Origin: Nipponacmea schrenckii
Lineage: Eukaryota; Mollusca; Gastropoda; Lottiidae
Direction of reading: 5' to 3'
NCBI GenBank assembly: GCA_030562195.1
Contig: JAUJPP010000011.1
Span: 3,224,001-3,288,000 of the forward strand
DNA length: 64,000 bases
Below are positions 37,621-49,372 of this stretch, one piece after another. The first letter of the stretch is position 1; each line of letters starts with the position of its first letter. The notes below the pieces were generated by a model. That model saw only the letters and a list, made by a program, of their open reading frames with translations. It had not been told where the DNA came from and searched no databases. Both the position numbers and the translations under genes were made by a program.

Positions 37621-40600
37621 TAAAAAAAGGGGAGGTAGAGTTGTATTTTGGGAAGGGTAAAGAGAGAGGTAGAGTTGTATATTGGAGGGTAAAGAGAGAG
37701 GTAGAGTTGTTATTGGAGGGTAAAGAGAGAGGTAGAGTTGTTATTGGATGGTAAAGAGAGAGGTAGAGTTGTATATTGGAGGGTAAAGAGAGAGGTAGAG
37801 TTGTTATTGGAGGGTAAAGAGAGAGGTAGAGTTGTATATTGGAGGGTAAAGAGAGAGGTAGAGTTGTTATTGGAGGGTAAAGAGAGAGGTAGAGTTGTAT
37901 TTTGGGAAAGGGTAAAGAGAGAGGTAGAGTTGTTATTGGAGGGTAAAGAGAGAGGTAGAGTTGTATATTGGAGGGTAAAGAGAGAGGTAGAGTTGTATAT
38001 TGGAGGGTAAAGAGAGAGGTAGAGTTGTATTTTGGGAAAGGTAAAGAGAGAGGTAGAGTTGTATATTGGAGGGTAAAGAGAGAGGTAGAGTTGTATTTTT
38101 GGAGGGTAAAGAGAGAGGTAGAGTTGTATATTGGAGGGTAAAGAGAGAGGTAGAGTTGTTATTGGGGGGTAAAGAGAGAGGTAGAGTTGTATATTGGAGG
38201 GTAAAGAGAGAGGTAGAGTTGTTATTGGAGGGTAAAGAGAGAGGTAGAGTTGTATATTGGAGGGAAAAGAGAGAGGTAGAGTTGTATATTGGAGGGTAAA
38301 GAGAGAGGTAGAGTTGTTATTGGATGGTAAAGAGAGAGGTAGAGTTGTATATTGGTTTGGTAAAGAGAGAGGTAGAGTTGTATATTGGATGGTAAAGAGA
38401 GAGGTAGAGTTGTATATTGGAGGGTAAAGAGAGAGGTAGAGTTGTTATTGGAGGGTAAAGAGAGAGGTAGAGTTGTATATTGGATGGTAAAGAGAGAGGT
38501 AGAGTTGTTATTGGAGGGTAAAGAGAGAGGTAGAGTTGTATATTGGATGGTAAAGAGAGAGGTAGAGTTGTTATTGGATGGTAAAGAGAGAGGTAGAGTT
38601 GTATTTTGGGAAAGGGTAAAGAGAGAGGTAGAGTTGTATATTGGAGGGTAAAGAGAGAGGTAGAGTTGTATATTGGAGGGTAAAGAGAGAGGTAGAGTTG
38701 TTATTGGATGGTAAAGAGAGAGGTAGAGTTGTTATTGGAGGGTAAAGAGAGAGGTAGAGTTGTTATTGGAGGGTAAAGAGAGAGGTAGAGTTGTATATTG
38801 GATGGTAAAGAGAGAGGTAGAGTTGTGTATTGGATGGTAAAGAGAGAGGTAGAGTTGTATTTTGGGAAAGGTAAAGAGAGAGGTAGAGTTGTTATTGGAT
38901 GGTAAAGAGAGAGGTAGAGTTGTATATTGGAGGGTAAAGAGAGAGGTAGAGTTGTTATTGGAGGTAAAGAGAGAGGTAGAGTTGTATATTGGAGGGTAAA
39001 GAGAGAGGTAGAGTTGTATATTGGAGGGTAAAGAGAGAGGTAGAGTTGTATATTGGAGGGTAAAGAGAGAGGTAGAGTTGTATATTGGAGGGTAAAGAGA
39101 GAGGTAGAGTTGTATATTGGAGGGTAAAGAGAGAGGTAGAGTTGTGTATTGGATGGTAAAGAGAGAGGTAGAGTTGTATATTGGATGGTAAAGAGAGAGG
39201 TAGAGTTGTATATTGGATGGTAAAGAGAGAGGTAGAGTTGTATATTGGATGGTAAAGAGAGAGGTAGAGTTGTATATTGGATGGTAAAGAGAGAGGTAGA
39301 GTTGTATATTGGATGGTAAAGAGAGAGGTAGAGTTGTGTATTGGAGGGTAAAGAGAGAGGTAGAGTTGTATATTGGAGGGTAAAGAGAGAGGTAGAGTTG
39401 TATATTGGAGGGTAAAGAGAGAGGTAGAGTTGTATATTGGATGGTAAAGAGAGAGGTAGAGTTGTATATTGGAGTGTAAAGAGAGAGGTAGAGTTGTATA
39501 TTGGAGGGTAAAGAGAGAGGTAGAGTTGTGTATTGGAGGGTAAAGAGAGAGGTAGAGTTGTGTATTGGAGGGTAAAGAGAGAGGTAGAGTTGTATATTGG
39601 ATGGTAAAGAGAGAGGTAGAGTTGTATATTGGATGGTAAAGAGAGAGGTAGAGTTGTATATTGGAGGGTAAAGAGAGAGGTAGAGTTGTATATTGGAGGG
39701 TAAAGAGAGAGGTAGAGTTGTATATTGGAGGGTAAAGAGAGAGGTAGAGTTGTATATTGGAGGGTAAAGAGAGAGGTAGAGTTGTATATTGGAGGGTAAA
39801 GAGAGAGGTAGTGTTGTATATTGGAGGGTAAAGAGAGAGGTAGAGTTGTATATTGGAGGGTAAAGAGAGAGGTAGAGTTGTATATTGGAGGGTAAAGAGA
39901 GAGGTAGAGTTGTATATTGGAGGGTAAAGAGAGAGGTAGAGTTGTATATTGGAGGGTAAAGAGAGAGGTAGAGTTGTATATTGGATGGTAAAGAGAGAGG
40001 TAGAGTTGTATATTGGAGGGTAAAGAGAGAGGTAGAGTTGTATATTGGATGGTAAAGAGAGAGGTAGAGTTGTATATTGGATGGTAAAGAGAGAGGTAGA
40101 GTTGTATATTGGAGGGTAAAGAGAGAGGTAGAGTTGTATATTGGATGGTAAAGAGAGAGGTAGAGTTGTATATTGGATGGTAAAGAGAGAGGTAGAGTTG
40201 TATATTGGAGGGTAAAGAGAGAGGTAGAGTTGTATATTGGATTGTAAAGAGAGAGGTAGAGTTGTATATTGGAGGGTAAAGAGAGAGGTAGAGTTGTATA
40301 TTGGATGATAAAGAGAGAGGTAGAGTTGTATATTGGATGGTAAAGAGAGAGGTAGAGTTGTATATTGGATGGTAAAGAGAGAGGTAGAGTTGTGTATTGG
40401 AGGGTAAAGAGAGAGGTAGAGTTGTATATTGGAGGGTAAAGAGAGAGGTAGAGTTGTATATTGGATGGTAAAGAGAGAGGTAGAGTTGTATATTGGAGGG
40501 TAAAGAGAGAGGTAGAGTTGTATATTGGAGGGTAAAGAGAGAGGTAGAGTTGTGTATTGGATGGTAAAGAGAGAGGTAGAGTTGTATATTGGAGGGTAAA

Positions 40601-41865
40601 GAGAGAGGTAGAGTTGTATATTGGATGGTAAAGAGAGAGGTAGAGTTGTATATTGGAGGGTAAAGAGAGAGGTAGAGTTGTATATTGGAGGGTAAAGAGA
40701 GAGGTAGAGTTGTATATTGGATGGTAAAGAGAGAGGTAGAGTTGTATATTGGAGGGTAAAGAGAGAGGTAGAGTTGTATATTGGAGGGTAAAGAGAGAGG
40801 TAGAGTTGTATATTGGATGGTAAAGAGAGAGGTAGAGTTGTGTATTGGATGGTAAAGAGAGAGGTAGAGTTGTATATTGGAGGGTAAAGAGAGAGGTGGA
40901 GTTGTATATTGGAGGGTAAAGAGAGAGGTAGAGTTGTGTATTGGATGGTAAAGAGAGAGGTAGAGTTGTATATTGGAGGGTAAAGAGAGAGGTAGAGTTG
41001 TATATTGGATGGTAAAGAGAGAGGTAGAGTTGTGTATTGGAGGGTAAAGAGAGAGGTAGAGTTGTATATTGGAGGGTAAAGAGAGAGGTAGAGTTGTATA
41101 TTGGAGGGTAAAGAGAGAGGTAGAGTTGTATATTGGATGGTAAAGAGAGAGGTAGAGTTGTATATTGGAGGGTAAAGAGAGAGGTAGAGTTGTATATTGG
41201 AGTGTAAAGAGAGAGGTAGAGTTGTATATTGGATGGTAAAGAGAGAGGTAGAGTTGTATATTGGAGGGTAAAGAGAGAGGTAGAGTTGTATATTGGAGGG
41301 TAAAGAGAGAGGTAGAGTTGTATATTGGATGGTAAAGAGAGAGGTAGAGTTGTATATTGGAGGGTAAAGAGAGAGGTAGAGTTGTATATTGGAGGGTAAA
41401 GAGAGAGGTAGAGTTGTATATTGGATGGTAAAGAGAGAGGTAGAGTTGTGTATTGGAGGGTAAAGAGAGAGGTAGAGTTGTATATTGGAGGGTAAAGAGA
41501 GAGGTAGAGTTGTGTATTGGAGGGTAAAGAGAGAGGTAGAGTTGTGTATTGGATGGTAAAGAGAGAGGTAGAGTTGTGTATTGGAGGGTAAAGAGAGAGG
41601 TAGAGTTGTATATTGGATGGTAAAGAGAGAGGTAGAGTTGTATATTGGAGGGTAAAGAGAGAGGTAGAGTTGTATATTGGAGGGTAAAGAGAGAGGTAGA
41701 GTTGTATATTGGAGTGTAAAGAGAGAGGTAGAGTTGTATATTGGAGTGTAAAGAGAGAGGTAGAGTTGTGTATTGGAGGGTAAAGAGAGAGGTAGAGTTG
41801 TATATTGGAGGGTAAAGAGAGAGGTAGAGTTGTATATTGGAGGGTAAAGAGAGAGGTAGAGTCGG
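37620..41865. repeat. Satellite array, 32-bp purine-rich unit, about 130 copies
   Basis: The unit is GGTAAAGAGAGAGGTAGAG plus TTGTATATTGGAG. The left third (to about 38950) mixes 31-bp units (GTTATTGG) with 32-bp units and a longer variant with TTTTGGGAAAGG. The rest is very uniform 32-bp. Positional variants are GGAGGG, GGATGG, GGAGTG and TATATTGG or TGTATTGG. None of the three frames contains a stop on the minus strand, giving a 989-codon frame of SLFTLQYTT/LYLSLYPP repeats; no start context, splice site or domain supports it as a gene. It lies in intron 2 of the taperin-like gene. Confidence 0.97.
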
Positions 41866-41984
41866 GAACTATTGAACTTGTTTGATGTTGATTCTATCAA
41901 CACCTTCAATTGATTGGTTCTCATTTATTCAGTAGGATATAAATATAAGGGGGTAGGAGATATTTTAATTTACATCAGATAATA

Positions 41985-42660
41985 CATATTTTAAACTTGG
42001 TCAATAAGAGTATATATTCATCAGTAGATATACCTGCTGTTATAAATAACATAACATAAACTTTATATAATCTGATAAATCTTAAAAAAACTTAGTAATT
42101 ATCCATGAAAATAAAAAAGTTGATTTTCAATAAGAACATGTACTTTTGTGAGTTTTCCAGATTTGACAGGGATTCTTAATAAATTGAGTTTTCTAGATTG
42201 AACAGAGATTCTGTTACTTTATAACACCAGGTAAGTTCACTGATGAATATATACTCATATTGACCATTCTTGATGAATATATACTCATATTGACCATTCT
42301 TGATGAATATATACTTATATTGACCATTCTTGATGAATATATACTCATATTGACCATTCTTGATGAATATATACTCATATTGACCATTCTTGATGAATAT
42401 ATACTCATATTGACCATTCTTGATGAATATATACTCATATTGACCATTCTTGATGAATATATACTCATATTGACCATTCTTGATGAATATATACTCATAT
42501 TGACCATTCTTGATGAATATATACTCATATTGACCATTCTTGATGAATATATACTCATATTGACCATTCTTGATGAATATATACTCATATTGACCATTCT
42601 TGATGAATATATACTCATATTGACCATTCTTGAGAACTTTTATTAAATGTGCATTCTAAG
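41985..42660. mobile_element. MITE copy with expanded internal 30-bp repeat
   Basis: The left part (ACTTGGTCAATAAGAGTATA..., 41995-42090) and the segment TTCTGTTACTTTATAACACC (42209-42228) match the family interior. The right part runs through 13 tandem units and closes with TTGAGAACTTTTATTAAATG then GCATTCTAAG, the degenerate right terminus. Compare 13778-14093, where the same position holds two units. Confidence 0.75.
42238..42632. repeat. Minisatellite, 30-bp unit, 13 copies, inside a MITE
   Basis: The unit is TGATGAATATATACTCATAT plus TGACCATTCT, nearly identical in every copy (one has ACTTAT). The same unit occurs twice at 14002-14062 and three times at 53143-53240, each at the equivalent place in a MITE. 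Open frames of 128-137 codons on both strands result from the 30-bp period. Confidence 0.97.
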
Positions 42661-43258
42661 TTTTAACTTTATTATAGTCTAAACCTTTGCAGTTTACATA
42701 GATATGAATCTTCAGTTAGTGACCTGAGCAAGTGCTTTTATGAGACTTCATTCTTATAAACTTATAACTCCACTTACTGTCAGTAGGTTAAGAAAGTGTC
42801 CTGTATCACCCTGAGTTTAACAGTGACTACTATAATAGTAGAAGAGCTTACCAGGGGATATTACCTAGTCACAATAAATAGCACAACTAGTTTAAAAAAA
42901 TACTGTTTAGTTTTAGATACAGTAGTGTATTATTAATAACCTCTCAGCTACCTACCCCCTACAATCCCTCTACCCCACCCTAAGACACCCCAACCCCTAT
43001 CACTATTCACTATGAAGGAAGCATTGTCTTATAGTGTTATAGGTCTGTTATATTAAACTTATACAGGACATTCTGGTTGTTTTATAGGTCGGAATATCCA
43101 GGTGTTTAATATAGCAGAAACTGTGGACTTTTATTATACGACCTGAATTACCTAATGCCATATAAAGAATAGACTAGAATAGAATATACTGTAGACCCAA
43201 GTTTTGATAAACGTTCATTAATTAAGTTTTAAAATTAAACTCTCTATATTTATTGATC
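42661..43258. other. Unique intronic sequence, no gene seen
   Basis: AT-rich intron 2 sequence with a C-rich patch (42955-43000). Nothing recognised. Confidence 0.45.
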
Positions 43259-43545
43259 AAGGTCGAGATTTTTTTTCGATTATTCCACCCTGTTACCATT
43301 GTCATTGATGCAGGTCTAGTCATTCAGATGGGACAATAAAGCGAGGCACTGTGTGTTACAGGCTGTACATGTTAAAGATCCCTTGAAAGTTGGAAATCAC
43401 AAAAAAGAGAAGGCTCATTGCACACTGTTACTTGGCATTGCCTGTCTTCATTATCTCATTAAGTGCAGAAGAGTTGGAAGTAAAACTCCATTCTTTTCAT
43501 TAGTCCATTAAGTGCAGAAGATTAGGATGTAAAACGTCATTCATT
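43259..43545 (+). mobile_element. SINE copy
   Basis: Shows AGGTCGAGAT, CATTCAGATGGGACAATAAA, CACTGTGTGTTACAGGCTGT, ATGTTAAAGATCCC, AGTTGGAAATCACAAAAAAG, CTCATTGCACACTG, TTGGCATTGCCTGTCTTCAT and two copies of the tail (GTAAAACTCC, then GTAAAACGTC). The tRNA-like head is not visible. Confidence 0.8.
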
Positions 43546-43966
43546 CCATTTTTTTTTTGGTTAAGTTTCTGTTGGAAAGAACAACTGTAAGAATTTATTT
43601 AAATAGAGAAATCTGTTTTATTCTGAAGGTTTTAACTTAATTATTCAGCCTGTATAGGGCCAAAAACCAAAACTACCGGTAGGTCAAACTGATTAATTTA
43701 TAATTTATTCTATTTTTAATTAAGTCTTTTAAAATTAATGCAGTTTCAGATAAATGTAATAATAATTTAACAATGTAATTATAAAAATTTTCATTCTGCC
43801 CTTTTTAATTAAAAAATTTAACATTTATCTTTGATATCAATATGGAATAACTAGTAATTTTATAAATTTAAAAATTATTTTCAATATCTAAAACTAATAT
43901 TACCCCAACCCCCCACCCCAACACTATTATCTACATTGATTCACATGTACTGTTGTCATTGATAAA

Positions 43967-44114
43967 CCCTTCCCCTCCCCTCCCCTCAAACACTTCCTGT
44001 AAGAATAATAGAACCTCAATGGTGATAATATATCTATAATTATAAGAGATCATTATGATTAGAGTATTATTTCTCGGATAAAGACTACAGGAAACTCTCT
44101 CTCTCTCTCTCTCT
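43967..44114. repeat. Short simple repeats: (CCCCT)n and (CT)n
   Basis: A short C-rich run near 43967-43987 and a (CT) run of about ten units at 44095-44114, both in intron 2. Minor. Confidence 0.7.
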
Positions 44115-44454
44115 CAATAACAGTAAGTTAAGACAAAGTTTGAAGGTCCTAGTAATTTGATACTCGTTAACTACTTCCTTTACTTCTATAGAAATATTAC
44201 TAATTTTACTAAAATAATTTACTTTATAAAATATTCTTTTATACAACATACACGTTGGGTTAATAATCTAAACATTTGTAAGAAAGTATTTTAACATGTG
44301 GTTAGTAGGAAATAAACATAAAGAAAAGATTAGACAAGAATAACAATTAGCTAATTAACAAAAACTAAGAGAAATATTTGATACATAATTGGGAAGGGAA
44401 ATAGTCCGAGTTCAGCTTTTATGAAATAATATAATATTAAACTGTGGACGTCAT

Positions 44455-44845
44455 AGCCTAATGGTTATTTTTATATGCCCACATTATAATGTGGTTATAT
44501 ATTTTCATCACCCCAGTCTGTTGGTCCGTCTGACGCAAACAGTTTTTATCAGATTATAATGAAACTTGCTGTGATCATTTATATTGATGAGATCTTGGTC
44601 AAGTTTGAAATTAATGATATTTTGATGGACAGTTTTTGAGTTATTGCCCTTGACTAAGTAAATTGCATCAAAATTTTATTGTGAACTCAACAGAGACTAC
44701 AGTTTTCATCCAATTTGAATGAAATTTGGTATGATCATGTGTATTCATGAGAACTTGGATTAGTCCCAAATAATGTTAGAGTTTCAACCTGTGCTAAAAC
44801 AGAAAATATATTTTAAAGTGGGCGTATCTTGGTAGAGAACCAATA
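44455..44845. mobile_element. Unclassified dispersed repeat with terminal short inverted motif
   Basis: Begins near ATGCCCACATTATAATGTGG and includes GTCTGTTGGTCCGTCTGACG, TTTTTGAGTTATTGCCCTTG and an end AGTGGGCGTATCTTGG. A second partial copy lies at 61850-62085 with TTTTTGAGTTATTGCCCC and GGGCGTATGTTACCTTGG. I have an impression of similar repeats in mollusc genomes, but cannot name the family. Confidence 0.55.
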
Positions 44846-45003
44846 GTTTTTATTATTCTTTAATTATTTAAATTACAATTCTTTTAAACCTGTCTGAAAG
44901 TTATTACCGATTTCTACCATGTTGTACTGCAGCAGGTAAACCTCATATTAGTGGCAGATATGATATATTATGTAAATGCTATAAAACTGATATATATCAC
45001 ACA

Positions 45004-45215
45004 ATGTCTAGTTGTTCAGAGGGGACAATAAACCTAGACCCTGTGTCCTACAGATTGTGCATGTTATAGATCCCTTGACAGTTAGAAATCACAAAAAAAG
45101 TAGGCTTCTGTCTCTGTCCTGGCAAAATTTCACTCGTGACACCGAGCATGGCATTGCCTGTCTTCATTAACCTACAAGGTGCAGTAGAGTCGGATGTAAA
45201 ACTCCATTCACTTCG
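45004..45215 (+). mobile_element. SINE copy directly before the last exon
   Basis: Shows TCAGAGGGGACAATAAACC, ACCCTGTGTCCTACAGATTG, GATCCCTTGACAGTTAGAAA, CATGGCATTGCCTGTCTTCA and the tail GTCGGATGTAAAACTCCATT. It ends about 35 bp before the 3' splice site of exon 3, so the SINE tail is next to the polypyrimidine tract. Confidence 0.8.
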
Positions 45216-45251
45216 TTTTATTTGTTTAAATTATATTTTTTCTCACTTCAG

Positions 45252-45439
45252 GTGGATTATCATCGTACGTGTCTAAATATCAGTCCGATTTCGACTGGAA
45301 TAATCACCGCGAACCCGAGCCTATAGTCATACGACCAGAACCCGAACAGGAAATAACCAAATCAGAAGAATTAATACCTGCTAGCGAAGATGACACAAAT
45401 ACTTGGTCGGAAAGTACTACATCGGATCTCTTGTTTTAA
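45252..45439 (+). CDS. Phostensin/taperin-like protein, exon 3 and stop
   Basis: The acceptor TCTCACTTCAG ends at 45251. Joining to the phase-1 end of exon 2 gives SG|GLSSYVSKYQSDFDWNNH, then Pro/Glu-rich sequence (REPEPIVIRPEPEQEI) and the C-terminus TWSESTTSDLLF with TAA at 45437-45439. The exon adds 61 residues, making a protein of about 843 aa. It is acidic and probably disordered, and no domain is recognised. The clean phase match over a 9-kb intron supports that it belongs to this gene. Confidence 0.75.
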
Positions 45440-45507
45440 TTTTCAACCAATCAGAACTTCTTACTATTATTCCTATAACTTACGCAAGCTACGCTGATTG
45501 TGATGTT

Positions 45508-45513
45508 AATAAA
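45508..45513 (+). terminator. Candidate poly(A) signal AATAAA
   Basis: First AATAAA after the taperin-like stop codon, 69 bp downstream. The hexamer is common in AT-rich DNA, so other downstream signals are possible. Open frames on both strands between 45403 and 45750 fall in this 3' UTR region and are not supported as genes. Confidence 0.35.
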
Positions 45514-46315
45514 CATACAGTGAATGTGTTTGTTAGTCGAACAATGTTCTCTACGTGTGGCCAGAGACAAAAATGGTTTGACGTCAAACTTCAGCAATCT
45601 ATGAAAGAGAATTTGTAGCTCAGATGTGTTAACACGTTCTCGTGTCAATTCTGAAAAGGAGTATATAAGTCTCAGGTATGGTCTGAGTTGGTGAAAATAT
45701 TGTGTATGGCGTTTGTTTTTATGGATAAAACAATTATTATGAGAGTTCACAATGGGCCTTTTTACACATTCTAAATCAAAGAAATATGTTATACTGACTG
45801 CTTATCTTTCCTTGATATAGTTAACACAGGATGTTATGTTGGTACAAGTTAAAATACTGTACAGATGGCCTTGCTGATTGACCAAAAATGGACTTCAGAA
45901 TGAATTTTCATGACAGTATGGATGAGTTCCTAATACTTCTGTAGACATGAATTCAGTTCAAGGTGGACATTTTAAAATGGGAATCAACCAATAGCTTTGA
46001 ATGAATAACATGACTGTTAAAAATAACTGGACTCAATATTATGGATAATAATTACCGCTACCCCATTAAAATAACTTGTGATGTTTTGTTACTCCCGTCT
46101 TTATTATCAATGATATAACATGACTGTTAAAATATAGGATGAGGTCAGTAACGGAATATTGTATAAAGTGCAGTTCTACAGTTTGCTATAAAAACCAGGA
46201 AATGTCAGGACATGTTCTTGATAGAATGATGTGGACTGGAGAAGAATTATATAATTATAGATTAAAATGGCACCAGCCCCTTCACCACAGCAATATGATA
46301 AATCACCATTTTTTA

Positions 46316-46562
46316 GTAGAATTGTAAGACCCACAAACATCTGATTGAAAATTAGAATGATGTAAAATTGATGCTATCAGTGTCTCTGATACACATAACA
46401 AGTTTAGAAAACCTCTTTACAATCTCTTTAATAGAACTGTTTAGTTTTAGTAGAATTACAGGAACCACAGACATCTGATTGAAAATTAGAATGATGTAAA
46501 TTGATGCTATCAGTGTCTCTGATACACATAACAAGTTTAGAAAACCTCTTTACAATCTCTTT
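46316..46562. repeat. 132-bp tandem repeat, second locus, about 1.9 copies
   Basis: Same unit and orientation as 752-1092, with small differences (ATAACAAGTTTAG in place of ATACAAAATATAG). Two loci 45 kb apart, on both sides of the taperin-like gene. Confidence 0.9.
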
Positions 46563-46888
46563 TATATCAGATATTATGATATACTTTAGTTGTATAACCT
46601 ATAGTCCAGGTTTATATTGTTACACAATGTACCATACTTAATCTAAAGGCTCAAGGGAGATAACCACATACAATATAAGCTGCTTTCAAACATTCCTTTC
46701 ACAATAACTTCTTTGTTTTCTTCTTATGATGATCAAAGATTGTATTTTTAGTAAAGATATTTTAACTTGGCTAGTTGTATATGATTCTACAGAATTATTT
46801 ATGGCTTCATTTACACAATAAACAACATGGATTAGTCCTATTTCAATCAGAATCTGGAAGAAGATTTGAAATAACAAGGTCTAATGAA

Positions 46889-47050
46889 TAACTGGATAGA
46901 AATATATAGATAACAATTACTTTATTAAAATAACTTACAACGTTTCAACGAGGGTTCTCTTGTTTATAACAATGAGTCGAAACGTCACAAGTTATTTAAT
47001 AAAGTAATTGTTATCTATATAATTGTGTCTAGATATATATTATCCAGTTA
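46889..47050. mobile_element. Foldback element (long inverted repeat)
   Basis: Starts TAACTGGATAGAAATATATA and ends TATATTATCCAGTTA. The inner arms GATAACAATTACTTTATTAA and TTAATAAAGTAATTGTTATC are perfect complements, with further pairing AACGTTTC/GAAACGT around a loop of about 35 nt. No coding potential. Related copies at 52241-52373 and near 46005-46130. Confidence 0.8.
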
Positions 47051-47705
47051 CTAAATGCCACGTAAGGAAGATCTCGTCAAACAATGATATTGGTGATTTT
47101 AAATCAGAACCTTCAGGAAGAGTTGAAATAAAACAAGTTCCGAATACTTCGGTAAATTTAAGCAAATAATAATGAATTATTTTTATTTAAACAATGTTAG
47201 CTCTATTTTTTGATATTATTGAAATTCTCAAAATGGCTTGAAATTAAAAAAAAACCTAAAATTTTGTGTTTAATCAAAAACAGGATTAGCCAACTAGCCA
47301 CTTGAAGTAAAATATCTTAGGTTTTATTTTGTCTATTTTCGTATATTTTTATATTTTTTTGTGATTTCGTTGACAAAATATTAATATAGTTATAAGTACA
47401 TTAAGCTACGCAATTTTTATTTTGCTCATAAAGTTAGGGACCAACTCAAACTATTCCATTTCTCAGTAGCTGTTTTATTTTAGTCTGTTGTCATGCACAA
47501 ATTTCTTTCAGCATTCCTCATTATTATATATTTTCTACTAGAGTTTATTTTACAATATTTTTTATGGATTTGTCTGTTGCTTTATATTCTTCATTCCCAG
47601 TGATTTAATATAATTTTCTTGCTCATTTTCAGAGTCAATATTTGAAATTTAACACAATAAATTTTCTGGCATGTTATAAATATTTAAGGTATTAATTAAT
47701 CAAGT

Positions 47706-47968
47706 CTTAGAATGGACATAAAATTTTAGTTCTCAACAATGGTCAATATGAGTATATATTCATCAGTGAACTTACCTGGTGTTATAAAGTAACAGAATCT
47801 CTTAAAATCTGGAAAACTCAATTCATAAACATTTTCAATAATTTAAGCATTTTTATGTATAATTACAAAGTTTTTTTAGATTTATCAGATTATATAAGGA
47901 TTCTGTTATGACAGCAGGTATATCTACATGCTTATGGGTCAAGTTAAAAATAATATGTTCATTCTAAG
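47706..47968. mobile_element. MITE, CTTAGAATG family, 263 bp
   Basis: Begins CTTAGAATGGACATAAAATT and ends ATATGTTCATTCTAAG. The interior has TTAGTTCTCAACAATGGTCA, CATCAGTGAACTTACCTGG, TTTAGATTTATCAGATTATA and CAGCAGGTATATCTAC, which are single copies of the segments that are amplified elsewhere. It is the most compact family member in the window. Confidence 0.8.
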
Positions 47969-48520
47969 ACGTGATATCCCTTTAAAAGTTTAGACACTGT
48001 ATCCCTTTAAATAGAAAGATAGGTGTCCATATACTAATAATATGACAAGACCTGAAGTGTTACTTAATTTGTAGATGAACGTGTTGTAGGAATTGCTTTA
48101 TGAAAAGTGTTGCGGGAAGACTAAGGGGTGTCTTGGTGTCACAACCTGTAAAAATGTGAGTTTGACAAGAGTAAGTTCCCCTACCTGATGAAAGGAAATT
48201 TAGAATATATTAATAGAGAGCTATGTACGTCAAGCAAATATTTAAAATCATTTCTGGAAAATATTAAAACCAGAAGAAAATCTTTACTGTTCCGGCTCAA
48301 ATTATAATGTTAAATTCTATCTCAAGAAATCCACAAGAACTATCTTTAGATTGATTTATTTTTACAATTGTCTCATTGGTGCAGAATTAACAGATCTTGT
48401 CTCATATAGTTGTATTATTACCTCATTACACACTGCAAGGGGTTGCCTGTATTGGTTAGTCTATTCAGATATAGAGAATCTCAACGCTATATATATTTGA
48501 TATTAAAAAAGATAGTACGT

Positions 48521-49135
48521 CTTAGAATGAACATATAAGATCTCAAGACTGGTCAATATGAGTATATATTCATCAGTGAACTTACCTGGTGTCATAAAGT
48601 AACAGAATCCCTGTCAAATCTGGAATCTCACAAAACTAAGTCATTTTTGAAAAAACGCTTAAACAATTCATTAAGTGTTTCTCAATAATTAATTAATTAC
48701 TTACTTTTTTGGATATTTATTTATTTTTGTATGTTATTTATCGTAGCAGGTATATTTACTGATGAATATATACTCTTATTGACCAAGTTTAAAATTTTAA
48801 TGTTTTGTTTGATTTATCAGATTATATAAGGATTGTGTTATGTTTTTTATGTTAGGTTATGTTTATCTACTGATAAATATAGACTCTTATTGACCAAGTT
48901 TAAAATTTTAATGTTTTGATTGATTTATCAGATTATATAAGGATTGTGTTATGTTATTTATGTCAGCAGGTTTATCTACTGATAAATATAGACTCTTATT
49001 GACCAAGTTTAAAATTTTAATGTTTTGATTGATTTATCAGATTATATAAAGATTCTGTAATGTTATTTATCGTAGCAGGTATATTTACTGATGAATATAT
49101 ACTCTTATTGGCCAAGTTTAAAATTTTAAAATATT
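48521..49135. mobile_element. MITE copy with ~4 internal 109-bp units, right end missing
   Basis: The left end CTTAGAATGAACATATAAGA is followed by GTCAATATGAGTATATATTC and GGTGTCATAAAGTAACAGAA. From about 48740 the 109-bp segment (TACTGATGAATATATACTCT, TTGACCAAGTTTAAAATTTT) repeats about four times. A closing inverted terminus was not found. Confidence 0.7.
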
Positions 49136-49372
49136 ATGATTTAACAGATATTAAAATAAAGTGTTAGGTTAAAACAAAAGAATAAGAGTTAAGAAATTCC
49201 GAAAACTTGCGACTCAAAAAATATCTTTTGATAAGTCAATTAAAGGCTCTAGAATGGTTTATTATAGAAGAGAATTATATAAAAAAATTGATTTAATTTT
49301 TGTTATGTCTCATATAAACTTGCCATAAATTCTGTTTAAGGTGCCTTGATACTTGAAAACAGTCTTCAGGGG

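Larger units (their letters stand above)
45514..47703. other. Region downstream of the taperin-like gene: repeats, no gene
   Basis: Holds a foldback-type partial copy at about 46005-46130 (ACTGGACTCAATATTATGG, ATTAAAATAACTTGTGATG), two copies of the 132-bp repeat (46316-46562) and a foldback element (46889-47050). Remaining sequence is AT-rich and unrecognised; short open frames at 46139 and 46686 show no features. Confidence 0.5.

Noticed and set aside
38955..41924. 989-codon minus-strand open frame
   Set aside because: It is the stop-free complement of the 32-bp array; the peptide is a simple repeat and nothing outside the array supports a gene.
42214..42646. 128- and 137-codon frames on opposite strands
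   Set aside because: Both follow from 13 copies of a 30-bp unit within a MITE.
45451..45750. 99-codon minus-strand frame and 71-codon plus-strand frame at 45403
   Set aside because: They overlap the end and 3' UTR of the taperin-like gene; no recognisable protein features.
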